DNA from: DASXMR01 sp036495525
GTDB taxonomy: Bacteria > Actinomycetota > Actinomycetes > Streptosporangiales > Streptosporangiaceae
Reading direction: 5' to 3'
Length of the DNA stretch: 64,000 nucleotides
NCBI GenBank assembly: GCA_036495525.1
Contig: DASXMR010000158.1
Span: 6,000-69,999, forward strand
The translations under genes were made by a program, and so were the position numbers. Each line of letters begins with the position of its first letter. The stretch's first letter is position 1. The notes beneath the pieces are model-generated. The model did not search any database. It was not told the origin of the DNA and saw only the letters and a program-made list of their open reading frames with translations. Shown here one piece after another: positions 1-9,055 of this stretch.

Positions 1-141
1 GCCAGCTGAGCGGGCACACCGCGCGCTCGGGCTGCCGCCTAGCATGATCGGGGAGCCGCGCCGGCTGCGGCCGGACATGTTTCATGACCGCGCGCGGAAT
101 GTCATGATCACGCGTAGCCGGCGGGGCGGAGAGGGCGGCAG

Positions 142-2115
142 ATGAGCGAGGCTGGGACGGCGAGGGCTCGGCTGAGCCCCCGCCCCGGCGCCGCCGGACG
201 TGCACGTGCTCGAACCGCTGGCTGGCCGGCCAGCTGGCCTGGCTGGCTGCAGCAGCTGGTCCTGCTGGCGGCCTACCTGACCGCCGGCGTCGCCGTCACC
301 TGGCCGCGGGCAGCGTTCCTGGCCGATGGGCGGCTGCCGGCCGTGGTGGACATCGACGGCTACGTATGGGATCTGTGGTGGGTCGCGCACCAGGTCGTGC
401 ACCTCGGCAATCCGTGGTCGACCGGGCTGCAGGCCGCACCGGCCGGGGTGCAGCTCGGCTTCGACACGAGCATGCCGCTGGCCGGGCTGGTACTGGCCCC
501 CGTCACCCTGCTGTTCGGCCCTTCGGCGTCGTTCAGCCTGCTCACCATCGCGGCGCCCGGCCTGCTCTGCTACGTCATGTACCGGGCCGCCCGGCTGTGG
601 CTGTCGGCGCCCGGCGCGATCGCGGCCGGGGCACTGTTCGGCCTGTCGGCGATGGCCGACTGGCAGGTCTGGTTCCACCTCAACATCGGCCTCGGCACGC
701 TCTTCCTGCCGATGACACTGGAAGCGGCGGTCCGGCTGCGCCGCTCCCCCGGCTGGCGGGCAGCCATCGTCCTCGGCCTTGTGCTGGGCGCGAGCGTGCT
801 GGTCAACCAGGAGTCCGCAGTCAGCGCGGTGATCCTGGCCGCACTGGTCCTGCTGCCATGGGCGGCCGGGCAGGCCGCTGCCTGGCGCGGGACGCCGACC
901 CGCGCTGACACCTGGCGCCCGGCCGCGTCGCTGGTCATCGCCGGGCTGACCGCTGTGGTGATCGCCAGCCCGCAGCTGGCTGCCATGATCGGGCAGGCGG
1001 CCTCCGGCGGTGCCACCGTCAGCAGCTCCGGGCTGACCAGGACCTACCTGCAGTACGGCGCGCCGCTGCCGACGCTGTTCGCGCCGTCGCCGCGGCTCGG
1101 CAGCTTCGCTCTGCCATCCCCCGGCTACGGGTACCAGCAGCCAGCAGAGGGCGTCGCGACATTCGGCCTCGTGCTGACCGCGCTGGCGGTGACCGGCCTG
1201 GTCATGGGCTGGCGGCAGCGGCACGCCCGCTGGCTCGCGCTGCTCTGGCTCGGCAGCGCGGCCCTGGCCCTTGGGCCGGTGCTGTACCTGGGCAACCCCG
1301 TATCCGGGCCGTCCGGGGTGAGCTGCACGCGGCACTGCGCCGAGCTTGTCCCGCTCGCGACGAGCTGGCACGGCGTGCGGCTGTCGGCGCTGATGCCCTA
1401 CACCTGGCTGGTGCGCGTGCCCGGCCTGGCAGACCTGCGCGAAGCTGACCGGCTGGCGCTGGCCGGGCTCATGGGTGCCGCGGTCCTGGCGGGGCTGGCG
1501 GTGGACCGGCTGGCGCTGAGCTGGCCCCGGCCGGGCCGGCCGGCCGTGGACCGGCCAGGCCGCGCCGGTCGGCCAGGCGTGCTGGTGACCGCGGCCGTCG
1601 CCGTCACCCTCCTCGCCATCGCCGAGGCAGGCTGGTCAGGCCGCGGGCCGGGCACGATGCGAACGGCGCTGCCAGCCCTGGACGGCCCGATCGCCGCTGA
1701 CCACTCCGGATCGGTCGTCGTCGACGTGCCCTGGGGCCTGCGAGGCGGGATCCCGCTGGTGGGCTCGTCCATCTCGCCGCAGGCGCTGGTGCTGGCCACG
1801 GCCGACGGCCACCCGCGAGCGATCTCCAACACTTCGTGGGTGCCGGCCACCACGACCAGGACGATGCTGTCGCACGCGTTCTACGCCGGACTCGACCGGG
1901 CTCAGCACGGGCAGTCAAGCACCGCGGCGCAGCTGAGCGCCGCCAGGGCCGACCTGGGCGGGCTGCACGTCGGCTGGGTGGTGCTGTGGCGCTCGGTCAT
2001 GAGCACGCACCTCGGCCGGGCCGGGAGCCAGGCGGTCGTCAGCTACCTGTCCCAGCTCGGATTCCGCCCGGCGTACAGCGCGGACGGCGCGACGGTGCTG
2101 CGTCCCGGCGGCTAG
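142..2115 (+). CDS. Polytopic membrane protein, possible GT-C type glycosyltransferase
   Basis: Encodes 657 residues with about eleven or twelve hydrophobic segments spread from residue 34 to about 500, then a soluble C-terminal region of about 140 residues. An acidic, aromatic motif DIDGYVWDLWW follows the first membrane segment (about residues 70-80). Acidic residues in the first outside loop are typical of GT-C enzymes that use polyprenyl-linked sugars, so a role in envelope glycan or lipid glycosylation is plausible but not shown. The ATG at 142 follows a purine-rich stretch. The stop overlaps the convergent methyltransferase stop by a few bases. Function is inferred; the membrane protein call is firm. 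Confidence 0.7.
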   Translation: MSEAGTARARLSPRPGAAGRARARTAGWPASWPGWLQQLVLLAAYLTAGVAVTWPRAAFLADGRLPAVVDIDGYVWDLWWVAHQVVHLGNPWSTGLQAAPAGVQLGFDTSMPLAGLVLAPVTLLFGPSASFSLLTIAAPGLLCYVMYRAARLWLSAPGAIAAGALFGLSAMADWQVWFHLNIGLGTLFLPMTLEAAVRLRRSPGWRAAIVLGLVLGASVLVNQESAVSAVILAALVLLPWAAGQAAAWRGTPTRADTWRPAASLVIAGLTAVVIASPQLAAMIGQAASGGATVSSSGLTRTYLQYGAPLPTLFAPSPRLGSFALPSPGYGYQQPAEGVATFGLVLTALAVTGLVMGWRQRHARWLALLWLGSAALALGPVLYLGNPVSGPSGVSCTRHCAELVPLATSWHGVRLSALMPYTWLVRVPGLADLREADRLALAGLMGAAVLAGLAVDRLALSWPRPGRPAVDRPGRAGRPGVLVTAAVAVTLLAIAEAGWSGRGPGTMRTALPALDGPIAADHSGSVVVDVPWGLRGGIPLVGSSISPQALVLATADGHPRAISNTSWVPATTTRTMLSHAFYAGLDRAQHGQSSTAAQLSAARADLGGLHVGWVVLWRSVMSTHLGRAGSQAVVSYLSQLGFRPAYSADGATVLRPGG

Positions 2116-2879
2116 CCGGAGACCGGTTCGGTGTCCTGCGGCACCCGCGCGACCGCCAGCACGGACTGGCCGAACGGAGGGCGCACCGCCCGCTCGAGCA
2201 GCTGGACGAGCGGCACCACTAGCCGGTCGTAGATGGTCATCGTGGCGCCGCGCGACGGCGCCTTGCGCAGCAGGCTGGTGAACGTGTAATAGCAGACCAG
2301 GCCCAGGGAGTTCGCGTACCGGACGGTCTCGACCTGCAGCCCGGCGGCGGTCAGGGCCGCGCTCATCGACCGCTTGGTGTAGCGGCGGACGTGGCCGGTG
2401 GCGACGTCCACCGGGCTCATCGCGAACGGGAAAGCCGGGCAGACCAGCACGACGTAGCCGCCCGGCTGGACCAGCTGGGCCATGCTGCGCAGCGCCGTGA
2501 CGTCGTCGGTGATGTGCTCGAGCACGTTGTAAGCCACCAGGCAGGAGTGGTTTGCCTGCTCCGAGCTCGGCAGCAAGAGCTGCTTTACCGAGACGCTCGG
2601 GTACGCCTCCATGTGCTGCCGCAGCTGGGCGAGCAGCGCGGGGTCAGCCTCGGTGGCGGTGTACTTGTCGACCGCCGGAATCCATTCCAGCGCGTAGTCG
2701 CCGAAGCCGCTGCCTATCTCGATCGGGTGACCGCCAAGGTAAGGCTTGGCAAACCCGGCGAACCAGCGCCGGTGGTTGGCGCACTCGGACAGCGCCTCCA
2801 GCACGTCATGCTGAGTCTGCCGGTCGCCGCGAAGTAGTTCCGGATCGTGCGCGGGCACATCCAAGGAGGGGACCTCCAC
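2112..2879 (-). CDS. Class I SAM-dependent methyltransferase
   Basis: A 255-residue Rossmann-fold methyltransferase. Motif I is EIGSGFGDY (about residues 54-62), an acidic motif II lies at TEADP (about 76-80), and the motif IV/V region NVLEHITDD (118-126) is followed by LVQPGGYVVLVCPA, the pattern of the methyltransf_11/23 families. The substrate cannot be told. The C-terminal part carries aromatic and basic residues common in small-molecule or polyprenyl/sugar methyltransferases. It converges on the preceding membrane-protein gene, so any link to glycan modification is only positional. Confidence 0.8.
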   Translation of the reverse strand: MEVPSLDVPAHDPELLRGDRQTQHDVLEALSECANHRRWFAGFAKPYLGGHPIEIGSGFGDYALEWIPAVDKYTATEADPALLAQLRQHMEAYPSVSVKQLLLPSSEQANHSCLVAYNVLEHITDDVTALRSMAQLVQPGGYVVLVCPAFPFAMSPVDVATGHVRRYTKRSMSAALTAAGLQVETVRYANSLGLVCYYTFTSLLRKAPSRGATMTIYDRLVVPLVQLLERAVRPPFGQSVLAVARVPQDTEPVSG

Positions 2880-3402
2880 TGAGCCAACCTCTCGGGTAAC
2901 TGCCTGCCTGGCCGACCCGGCCGGCCCGGCCCGGTGCCGCGCGAGGGCGTCACCATCCGGCAGACAATACCGGCACCGCTGACACTACCGGGCACCCGGT
3001 CCGCCGCCGGTGGCTGCCTCGCCTCCGCCGGGAGGCCGGCCCCCGGTTGGCTGCCGCCTGGCATCCTCGCCGTCAGGTACGGCTCGCGGGAACTCCCGCT
3101 AGCCGATCATGTAAGCATATTTCCTCAGCGCCGGGCAGTGCGTCACCCGCCGGGACGGGCCCGGCCTGCGCGAGCCTACTCCAGCCAGCCGCGCAATCTA
3201 GGTGCATCAGCACAACCGGCGACGCGGCCGTGACCTTGAGCCGCGCCCCGCCCGGCACGGTCGCGCACTCGCGAGGCAGCAAGGCGAGGGTGCCGGCGGC
3301 GTCAAGCCGCGCCAGTAGCTTCCCTGCCGCGGAGCGCCGCCGGCTTCCCCTGACCGCAGCGCCACCGGCTTTCCCCGCGCGCAGCGACAGCGGTCGCGGC
3401 GG
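2880..3402. other. Intergenic stretch without recognised gene
   Basis: About 520 bases between the methyltransferase start and the ROK regulator stop. Reading frames here are short or antisense-like and carry no recognisable motif. An AT-richer patch near 3108-3126 could serve as part of the methyltransferase promoter on the minus strand, but no convincing -35/-10 pair is visible. Confidence 0.4.
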
Positions 3403-4983
3403 TCAGCTAGAGCGGGCCGCCAGCGGCTCGCGGCGGCTGCCATCCTGCTGCTGGCCGTCCGGCATGGCAGCGGTCAGCCTCTTCCATGCCAGGTCGGCGC
3501 CGGAGGCGAGGCAGCCGTCCACGACCGCCTCGGTGCCGAGCGCGCTGACCCTCACCTCGGGCAGCACCGGCGCGAGCCGGGCGAGCCTGGTCGTGACGGC
3601 CGCGGCGAAGCCCGGAGCCTGCCCGATGCCGCCGCCGAGCACCACCAGCTGCGGGTCTACCACGGTGATGACCGCGCAGATGGCCTTCGCTACCAGCAGC
3701 GCCTCGTCGGCGACGACCGCTGCGGCGCGCTCATCGCCAGCGGCTGCCGCGGCGAAGACCCGCCGGGCGGAGACTGGCCCGCGCATGCCAGCCCGCCGCG
3801 CCGCGCGCACCACAGCCGACGCCGAGCCGGCCGCCTCCAGCGTGCCGCGGCGGCGGGCGTCGCCCGCGTCGCTGCCCTGGCCGTCCGAGATCGGCATGAA
3901 CGCGATCTCCCCCGCGACCCCGTGCACGCCGCGGTGCAGCCGGCCGCCAAGCACCAGGCCCATGCCGATGCCGGTGCCGATCGAGACGAACGCGAAGCTG
4001 GCGAACTCCCGCCCGTGCCCATGCTCGCGCTCGGCCAGGGCAGCCGCGTCGATGTCGTTCTCCACCACGAGCTGCTGCCCGAACGCCGCCCGCAGCCCGG
4101 CCAGTGCCTTCGGGCTGCCCCAGCCGCCGAGCCCGCCGGTGAGCACCATCGAGTCCCGCACCGGGTCGTAGACGCCCGGGCTGCCGATCACCGTCTGAGT
4201 CACCGCTGCCCTGGTCACGCCCGCCTCGTCGCACAGCGCGTCGGCCAGGCCGACCAGCTCGGCTACTCGCCCGGCGGCGCTGGTCGCGCGGGCCCGCGCC
4301 GAGGACCTGGCCTGCACCCGGCCGGTCAGGTCGGCGAGCGCGCCGCGCAGGTAGTGCATCCCGATGTCCAGGCCAAGCACGTAGCCGGCCTCGGGCCGGA
4401 TCTCATAGAGCAGCGCCGAACGGCCCGGCAGGCCGGTTCGCTGCCCGGCGAGGCGGACCAGCCCGGCCCGCTCGACGTTCGCCAGCGCCATCGAGACGGT
4501 CGCCTTAGACAGCCCGGACATCCGGGCAAGGTCGGCCCGCGAGCAGCTGCCGAGCGCCCGGATCTGGCCGAGCAGCAGCTGCTCGTTGAGCGCCCGGAGC
4601 AGCTGCGGGCGTGCGGCCTGACTGCCATGATCCCGCCCGGAGTCCTGCCCGGCCCTGTGGTTGCCGTCCCCCAGGTTGCCTGTCCCGTGGTTGCCTGTCC
4701 CGTGGCTGGCCGCACCGTGGTTGCCCGCACCGTGCTGAGCGGCCTCCTGATGGCCGACGCCGTAGCTACCAGCGCCGCGGTCAGGAGCCCCCTGGTTACC
4801 ATCCCGGCGGTTCCCAGGTGCCCGCCTGCCAGCACCGTCGTTCCCGGCATCGCCGGGTACTGCGTGCCGGCGGAAGGCCGAGCCAGGCTCGTCAGGCACC
4901 GTCGGCATCCAGCCCGGACGGGAAGCAAACCGGACCAGCGCGTCGGGCCCGGCCGGTATCAGGTCCGGGGCCAGCACCGCCAT
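3403..4983 (-). CDS. ROK-family transcriptional regulator
   Basis: A 526-residue ROK repressor. A winged helix-turn-helix occupies about residues 133-180 (SRADLARMSGLSKATVSMAL), followed by a ROK sugar-kinase-like domain from about 203 (LGLDIGMHYLRGAL) through SIGTGIGMGLVLGG (about 334-347) to the C-terminus. The usual ROK zinc motif with three cysteines after GE(I)GH is absent: the region reads GEIAFMPISDGQ. The first 125 residues are an unusual Gly/Asn/His-rich low-complexity extension, so the true start may lie further in (for example Met26). It is divergent from the ROK kinase operon, and the 11-bp palindrome at 5108-5134 is its likely operator. The inducer is probably the imported sugar or its phosphate. 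Confidence 0.85.
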   Translation of the reverse strand: MAVLAPDLIPAGPDALVRFASRPGWMPTVPDEPGSAFRRHAVPGDAGNDGAGRRAPGNRRDGNQGAPDRGAGSYGVGHQEAAQHGAGNHGAASHGTGNHGTGNLGDGNHRAGQDSGRDHGSQAARPQLLRALNEQLLLGQIRALGSCSRADLARMSGLSKATVSMALANVERAGLVRLAGQRTGLPGRSALLYEIRPEAGYVLGLDIGMHYLRGALADLTGRVQARSSARARATSAAGRVAELVGLADALCDEAGVTRAAVTQTVIGSPGVYDPVRDSMVLTGGLGGWGSPKALAGLRAAFGQQLVVENDIDAAALAEREHGHGREFASFAFVSIGTGIGMGLVLGGRLHRGVHGVAGEIAFMPISDGQGSDAGDARRRGTLEAAGSASAVVRAARRAGMRGPVSARRVFAAAAAGDERAAAVVADEALLVAKAICAVITVVDPQLVVLGGGIGQAPGFAAAVTTRLARLAPVLPEVRVSALGTEAVVDGCLASGADLAWKRLTAAMPDGQQQDGSRREPLAARSS

Positions 4984-5093
4984 ACACCCGGCTCGCCAGG
5001 TTGGCCCGCGTCATGGTCACCGCCACCTCCGTCCTCATCATCGCTCAGCTCAGGTACCGCGGGCGCGGGCGGGGAATCGTGTCGCCCTGACTC

Positions 5094-5122
5094 TTGAAAT
5101 GCTGAGTGATAGTTAGGATACT
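5094..5122 (+). promoter_or_regulatory. Sigma70-type promoter of the ROK-kinase/ABC operon
   Basis: TTGAAA at 5094-5099 and GATACT at 5117-5122 are separated by 17 bases, a good match to the housekeeping consensus. The -10 box lies inside the palindrome at 5108-5134, so bound repressor would block RNA polymerase. The transcript would reach the kinase start at 5190, whose ribosome site AGGAAGAG lies at 5177-5184. Confidence 0.65.
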
Positions 5123-5134
5123 GTCCTAACTATC
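5108..5134. promoter_or_regulatory. Probable ROK-repressor operator (perfect inverted repeat)
   Basis: GATAGTTAGGA-N5-TCCTAACTATC is a perfect 11-bp inverted repeat between the divergent ROK regulator and ROK kinase genes. A TTAGGA/TCCTAA core resembles operators of actinobacterial ROK repressors as I recall them. Position over the -10 box supports repression of the kinase-transporter operon and probably autoregulation. Confidence 0.7.
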
Positions 5135-5189
5135 GCCCGTCATCAGACGACGCCGGCCGGGCAGCCGGCCCCCGCCAGGAAGAGTCCCG

Positions 5190-6218
5190 ATGGCCCAAGC
5201 GCCGACCGTACTTGGCCTCGATTTCGGTGGCACGAAAATCGCCGCCGCGGTCTGCGACCTGGCCGGCCGCCAGCTGGCCGCCACCGTGCTGCCCAGCGCT
5301 GCCGTGCTGGCCGGCGATGGCGGGCCAAGCGCACGTGAGATCTTCGACCGGGGCATCCAGGCCGGGCGCGATCTGCTGGCAGAGGCGGCGGACGGCGCCG
5401 AGCCGGCCGCGGTGGGCGTGGTCACCTTCGGTATCCCGTTCGAGGACCGGGTCGAGCTGGCGCCGTCGATCGGCGGCTGGGAAAAGCTGCCCATGGGCAG
5501 CCTGCTGCGCGCCGCCTTCCCCGGCGTGCCGATCCGGATGGCCACCGACGCGAAGGCCGCCGCGCTCGCCGAGGTGCGCTGGGGGGCGCTGGCCGGCAGC
5601 GATCCGGCGGTCTACCTCAACCTCGGCACCGGCCTGGCGGCCGCCCTGGTGGTCGGCGGCCAGGTGATCTACGGCCACGACGGCGCGGCCGGCGAGATCG
5701 GCTACCACCTGCGGTCGGTCGCCGATGTCAGGCGCCAGATCGGGCACCGGACGATGCTGGAGCAGATGGTCAGCGGCCAGGCGCTCGCCCGCCGGGCGAG
5801 TGAGCTAGCCGGGCCGGTGGCCGCGCGCGACGTCTTCGCCGACCCGGCAGCGGCCGGCCTGCTCGGCGACCTGGCCGGCGAATTCGCCGACGAGCTGGCG
5901 CTGCACGTGGTGAACCTGGCCATCACGCTCAACCCGCAGCGCATCGCCGTCGGCGGCGGCATGGTCGGCTCCTGGCACCGGATCGGGCCGGTGCTTGACG
6001 GGGCGCTGACCGCCGGCGTGCCGTTCCCGCCCGAGCTGGTGCTCGCCAGGTACCCGTACGACGCGCCGCTGCGCGGCGCCGTGGCGCTCGCCGTCGATGC
6101 CGCGGCGCGCGGGGGCGAGCCTGGTCGCGACCACAGCGACCCGCACGCCCGGCATGTCCACCATCGCCCGGCCGCTACGGCGCACCGGGCCTCGCTCAGT
6201 AAGGACACGAGGGCATGA
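5190..6218 (+). CDS. ROK-family sugar kinase
   Basis: A 342-residue ROK kinase. The phosphate-1 motif is DFGGTK (residues 11-16), the catalytic aspartate is D120 in TDAKAAALAE, the phosphate-2 region is NLGTGLAAAL (about 144-153), and the adenosine motif is AVGGGMVGS. The zinc-binding cysteine cluster typical of glucokinases and NagK is missing: GEIGYHLRSVADVRRQIGHR replaces it. The last 35-40 residues extend past the usual ROK end. As first gene of an operon with an oligosaccharide-type ABC transporter and a GH4 enzyme, it may phosphorylate the imported glucoside (as in ROK beta-glucoside kinases) or the released glucose; the substrate is inferred. Confidence 0.8.
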   Translation: MAQAPTVLGLDFGGTKIAAAVCDLAGRQLAATVLPSAAVLAGDGGPSAREIFDRGIQAGRDLLAEAADGAEPAAVGVVTFGIPFEDRVELAPSIGGWEKLPMGSLLRAAFPGVPIRMATDAKAAALAEVRWGALAGSDPAVYLNLGTGLAAALVVGGQVIYGHDGAAGEIGYHLRSVADVRRQIGHRTMLEQMVSGQALARRASELAGPVAARDVFADPAAAGLLGDLAGEFADELALHVVNLAITLNPQRIAVGGGMVGSWHRIGPVLDGALTAGVPFPPELVLARYPYDAPLRGAVALAVDAAARGGEPGRDHSDPHARHVHHRPAATAHRASLSKDTRA

Positions 6219-6283
6219 CAGGCAGCCTGCATGCCAGCCAGCGGCCGCACGGATTCATCCCCGGCCGGATCCACCCCCGGCAC

Positions 6284-6311
6284 CCGCGCGCGGCTAGTTC
6301 GCCGCGCGCGG
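6284..6311. other. Intercistronic hairpin before the binding-protein gene
   Basis: CCGCGCGCGGC and GCCGCGCGCGG form a perfect 11-bp stem with a 6-base loop, 22 bases upstream of the lipoprotein ATG. No U-tract follows, so it is more likely an RNA-stabilising or processing element giving higher expression of the binding protein than a full terminator. This is inference from structure alone. Confidence 0.45.
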
Positions 6312-6333
6312 ACACTCACCGAAGGGCACAGCT

Positions 6334-8001
6334 ATGAAACGCCTCACCGCAATCGGGGCTGTCCTAGCGGCCGGCGTGCTGGCGGCCGCCTGCGGCAGCA
6401 GCGCAACCACCTCATCGGGCGGCAGCGGCGGCCCGTCCGGCGTGCTGACCATCTCTAACGAGAGCGGCCAGACGTGGAGCTGCCAGTTCAACCCGCTCAA
6501 CCCGAACGACCAGTTCCTGGCCTTCGGCCCGATCTACGAGCCGCTCGCCTTCGTCAACACGCTGCAGAACGGCACCGCCAAGCCGTGGCTAGCGTCCAGC
6601 TGGAACTGGACTAACGGCAACAAGACGCTCACCTTCACGATCAAGAGCGGGGTCAAGTTCAGCGACGGCACGCCGATGACGGCGGCGGACGTGGCGTTCA
6701 CCTTCAACCTGCTGAAGAAGTTCCCGGGGCTCGACCTCAACTCGATCTGGTCGGTGCTGTCCAGCGTGACCCAGAAGGGGTCGAACCAGGTTGTCATGCA
6801 GTTCAAGTCGGCCGCGGTGCCGTACTTCTACTACATCGCCGACCAGGTGCCGATCGTGCCGCAGCACATCTGGTCCAAGATCGCTAACCCGGTCACCTAC
6901 ACCGACACGAACCCGGTCGGCACCGGCGCGTACACGGTCAGCCCGTGCACGGCACAGCTGATTACCTACAAGGCCAACAAGAACTACTGGCAGCCAGGCG
7001 AGCCGAAGGTCGCCCAGGTCAACTACCCGGCGTTCACCTCGAACGACCCGGCGAATACCTACCTGGCCACCGGGCAGGCGCAGTGGGGCAGCCAGTACAT
7101 CCCGGGGATCAAGAAGTTCTTCCTTGACAAGAGCTCCGACAACCACATCTGGTTCCCGCCGATCGCCAACGTCTCGCTGTTCATCAACCTGAAGAACTCG
7201 CTGCTCGGCAACGTCGCCGTGCGGCAGGCGATGGCCTATGCCATCGACCGCGGCAAGGTCTCGCAGATCGGCGAGTCCGGCTACGAGCCGGCTTCCAACC
7301 AGAGCGGCATCGTCACGCCGACGTTCTCCGCCTGGATGGACAGCTCGGCGGCCGTGCCGTTCAGCGGGTACTCCTTCAACCCGGCTAAGGCCGAGCAGAT
7401 CCTGACCCACGCTGGCTTCAAGAAGAACTCCAGCGGGATCTTCACCTCGCCATCAGGCCAGCCGCTGTCGTTCTCCGTCATCAACATCGGCGGCTACTCC
7501 GACTGGGTGGCGTCGGTGCAGGTGATCCAGCAGGACCTGAAGGCCATCGGCATCCAGCTCACGGCGCAGAACCTGTCGTCGAACGACTACAACAGCAAGC
7601 TGTTCAACGGCACCTACCAGCTCGCCTATGGCAGCGAGACCGGCGGGCCGACGCCGTACTACGAGCTGCGCCAGTGGCTGTACTCGAAGAACTCGGCGCC
7701 GATCGGCAAGCAGGCGTCAAGCAACTGGGAGCGCTACAGCAACCCGGCGACCGACACGCTGATCAACCAGTACGGCTCGACCACCTCGACCGCGACGCAG
7801 CACCAGATCGTCAACAAGCTGCAGCAGGTCATGCTCAAGGACGTACCGGTCATCCCCGTCACCGAGGAAGTGGACTGGTACCAGTACAGCACCTCCCACT
7901 TCACCGGCTGGGCCACGCCGCAGGACCCGTTCGCCCAGCCAGCCGCCTACTCCTCACCCGACTGGGGCCAGATGCTGCTGCACCTGGCGCCGGCCAAGTA
8001 A
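6334..8001 (+). CDS. ABC transporter family-5 substrate-binding lipoprotein
   Basis: 555 residues with a lipoprotein signal peptide ending at Cys20 (VLAAACGSS) and the DppA/OppA fold (SBP_bac_5). Recognisable blocks are the early PLNPNDQFLAFGPIYEPLAF, FTIKSGVKFSDGTPMTAADV (about 105-124) and the late VAVRQAMAYAIDRGKVSQ. Family-5 proteins bind peptides, but many homologues beside glycosidases bind cello-, chito- or manno-oligosaccharides; this neighbourhood (two sugar kinases and GH4) favours a sugar ligand. Ribosome site GAAGGG precedes the ATG. It sits outside the membrane and feeds the permeases encoded next. Confidence 0.88.
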   Translation: MKRLTAIGAVLAAGVLAAACGSSATTSSGGSGGPSGVLTISNESGQTWSCQFNPLNPNDQFLAFGPIYEPLAFVNTLQNGTAKPWLASSWNWTNGNKTLTFTIKSGVKFSDGTPMTAADVAFTFNLLKKFPGLDLNSIWSVLSSVTQKGSNQVVMQFKSAAVPYFYYIADQVPIVPQHIWSKIANPVTYTDTNPVGTGAYTVSPCTAQLITYKANKNYWQPGEPKVAQVNYPAFTSNDPANTYLATGQAQWGSQYIPGIKKFFLDKSSDNHIWFPPIANVSLFINLKNSLLGNVAVRQAMAYAIDRGKVSQIGESGYEPASNQSGIVTPTFSAWMDSSAAVPFSGYSFNPAKAEQILTHAGFKKNSSGIFTSPSGQPLSFSVINIGGYSDWVASVQVIQQDLKAIGIQLTAQNLSSNDYNSKLFNGTYQLAYGSETGGPTPYYELRQWLYSKNSAPIGKQASSNWERYSNPATDTLINQYGSTTSTATQHQIVNKLQQVMLKDVPVIPVTEEVDWYQYSTSHFTGWATPQDPFAQPAAYSSPDWGQMLLHLAPAK

Positions 8002-8067
8002 GGAGCGGCCGCAGGTGAGCCAGCCACAGGGTGAGCGCGCGGAACCGGAACGCATGAGGAGGAGTCG

Positions 8068-9051
8068 ATGAGATTCATACTCCGCCGGGCCGGCTTCTTC
8101 GCGCTCACCTTGTGGACCTGCCTGACCCTGAACTTCCTGCTGCCCCGACTGATGCCGGGCAACCCGGCGCTGGCGATGATGGCCAAGTTCCATGGGCGGC
8201 TCAACCCGCAGGCGCTGCACGCCCTTGAGATCGCTTACGGCGTCAACACCCACCAGAGCCTGCTAACGGAGTACTTCCAGTACCTGGGGAACCTGGCGCA
8301 CGGCAAGCTCGGCACGTCACTGGCGTTCTTTCCGCAGCCGGTCAGCACGGTCGTGCTGCACGCGATCCCGTGGACGCTCGGCCTGCTCGGCGTCACGACG
8401 ATCCTCGCCTTCGCGCTCGGCACGATGATCGGCATCCTCGGGGCCTGGCGGCGCGGCGGCTGGCTGGACAGCGTCCTGCCGCCGGTGTTCGTCATCACCT
8501 CGGCGATCCCGTACTTCTGGATCGGCATGGTGCTGATCATCGTCTTCAGCCTGAAACTCGGCTGGCTGCCGTACACCTTCAGCTATGACCCGACCCTGAT
8601 CCCGTCCTTTAACTGGGTCTTCATCAGCAACGTGCTGCAGCACGCAGTGCTGCCGGCGGTGGCGATCCTGGTCACCTTCATCGGCGGCTGGATCCTGACC
8701 ATGCGCAACACCATGATCACGACACTGTCTGAGGACTACATCCGGATGGCAAGGGCCAAGGGCCTGCCGGGCAACCGGATCATGCTTGACTACGCGGCGC
8801 GCAACGCGATCTTGCCGAATCTGTCCGGCTTCGCGATGTCGCTCGGCTTCGTCGTCAGCGGTGCGGTGCTGGTCGAGTACGTCTTCGACTACCAGGGCGT
8901 CGGCTACCTGCTGGTGCAGGCGCTCGACGGGGAGGACTACCCGCTGATGCAGGCCCTGTTCCTGGTCATCACCCTGGCGGTGCTGTTCGCGATCCTGCTC
9001 GCCGACATCGCCACCGTCCTGCTCGACCCGCGCACCAGGGCAGCGGGGTAA
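8068..9051 (+). CDS. ABC transporter permease, DppB/OppB type
   Basis: 327 residues with six predicted membrane helices. The N-terminus FILRRAGFFALTLWTCLTLNFLLPRLMPGNP is the classic DppB opening, and the cytoplasmic EAA-like loop reads DYIRMARAKGLPGNRIM followed by ARNAILP. A strong ribosome site GAGGAGGAG precedes the ATG. It would pair with the next permease to form the membrane channel for the solute bound by the 6334-8001 lipoprotein. Confidence 0.9.
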   Translation: MRFILRRAGFFALTLWTCLTLNFLLPRLMPGNPALAMMAKFHGRLNPQALHALEIAYGVNTHQSLLTEYFQYLGNLAHGKLGTSLAFFPQPVSTVVLHAIPWTLGLLGVTTILAFALGTMIGILGAWRRGGWLDSVLPPVFVITSAIPYFWIGMVLIIVFSLKLGWLPYTFSYDPTLIPSFNWVFISNVLQHAVLPAVAILVTFIGGWILTMRNTMITTLSEDYIRMARAKGLPGNRIMLDYAARNAILPNLSGFAMSLGFVVSGAVLVEYVFDYQGVGYLLVQALDGEDYPLMQALFLVITLAVLFAILLADIATVLLDPRTRAAG

Positions 9052-9055
9052 CGCC

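Noticed and set aside
1..141. Gene fragment at the left edge
   Set aside because: Short open frames exist on both strands but none has a ribosome site and a recognisable product.
82..1371. Long minus-strand frame (429 codons) opposite the membrane protein
   Set aside because: It is Arg/Gly/Gln-rich antisense sequence produced by GC bias, without motifs, and opposes a clear membrane protein.
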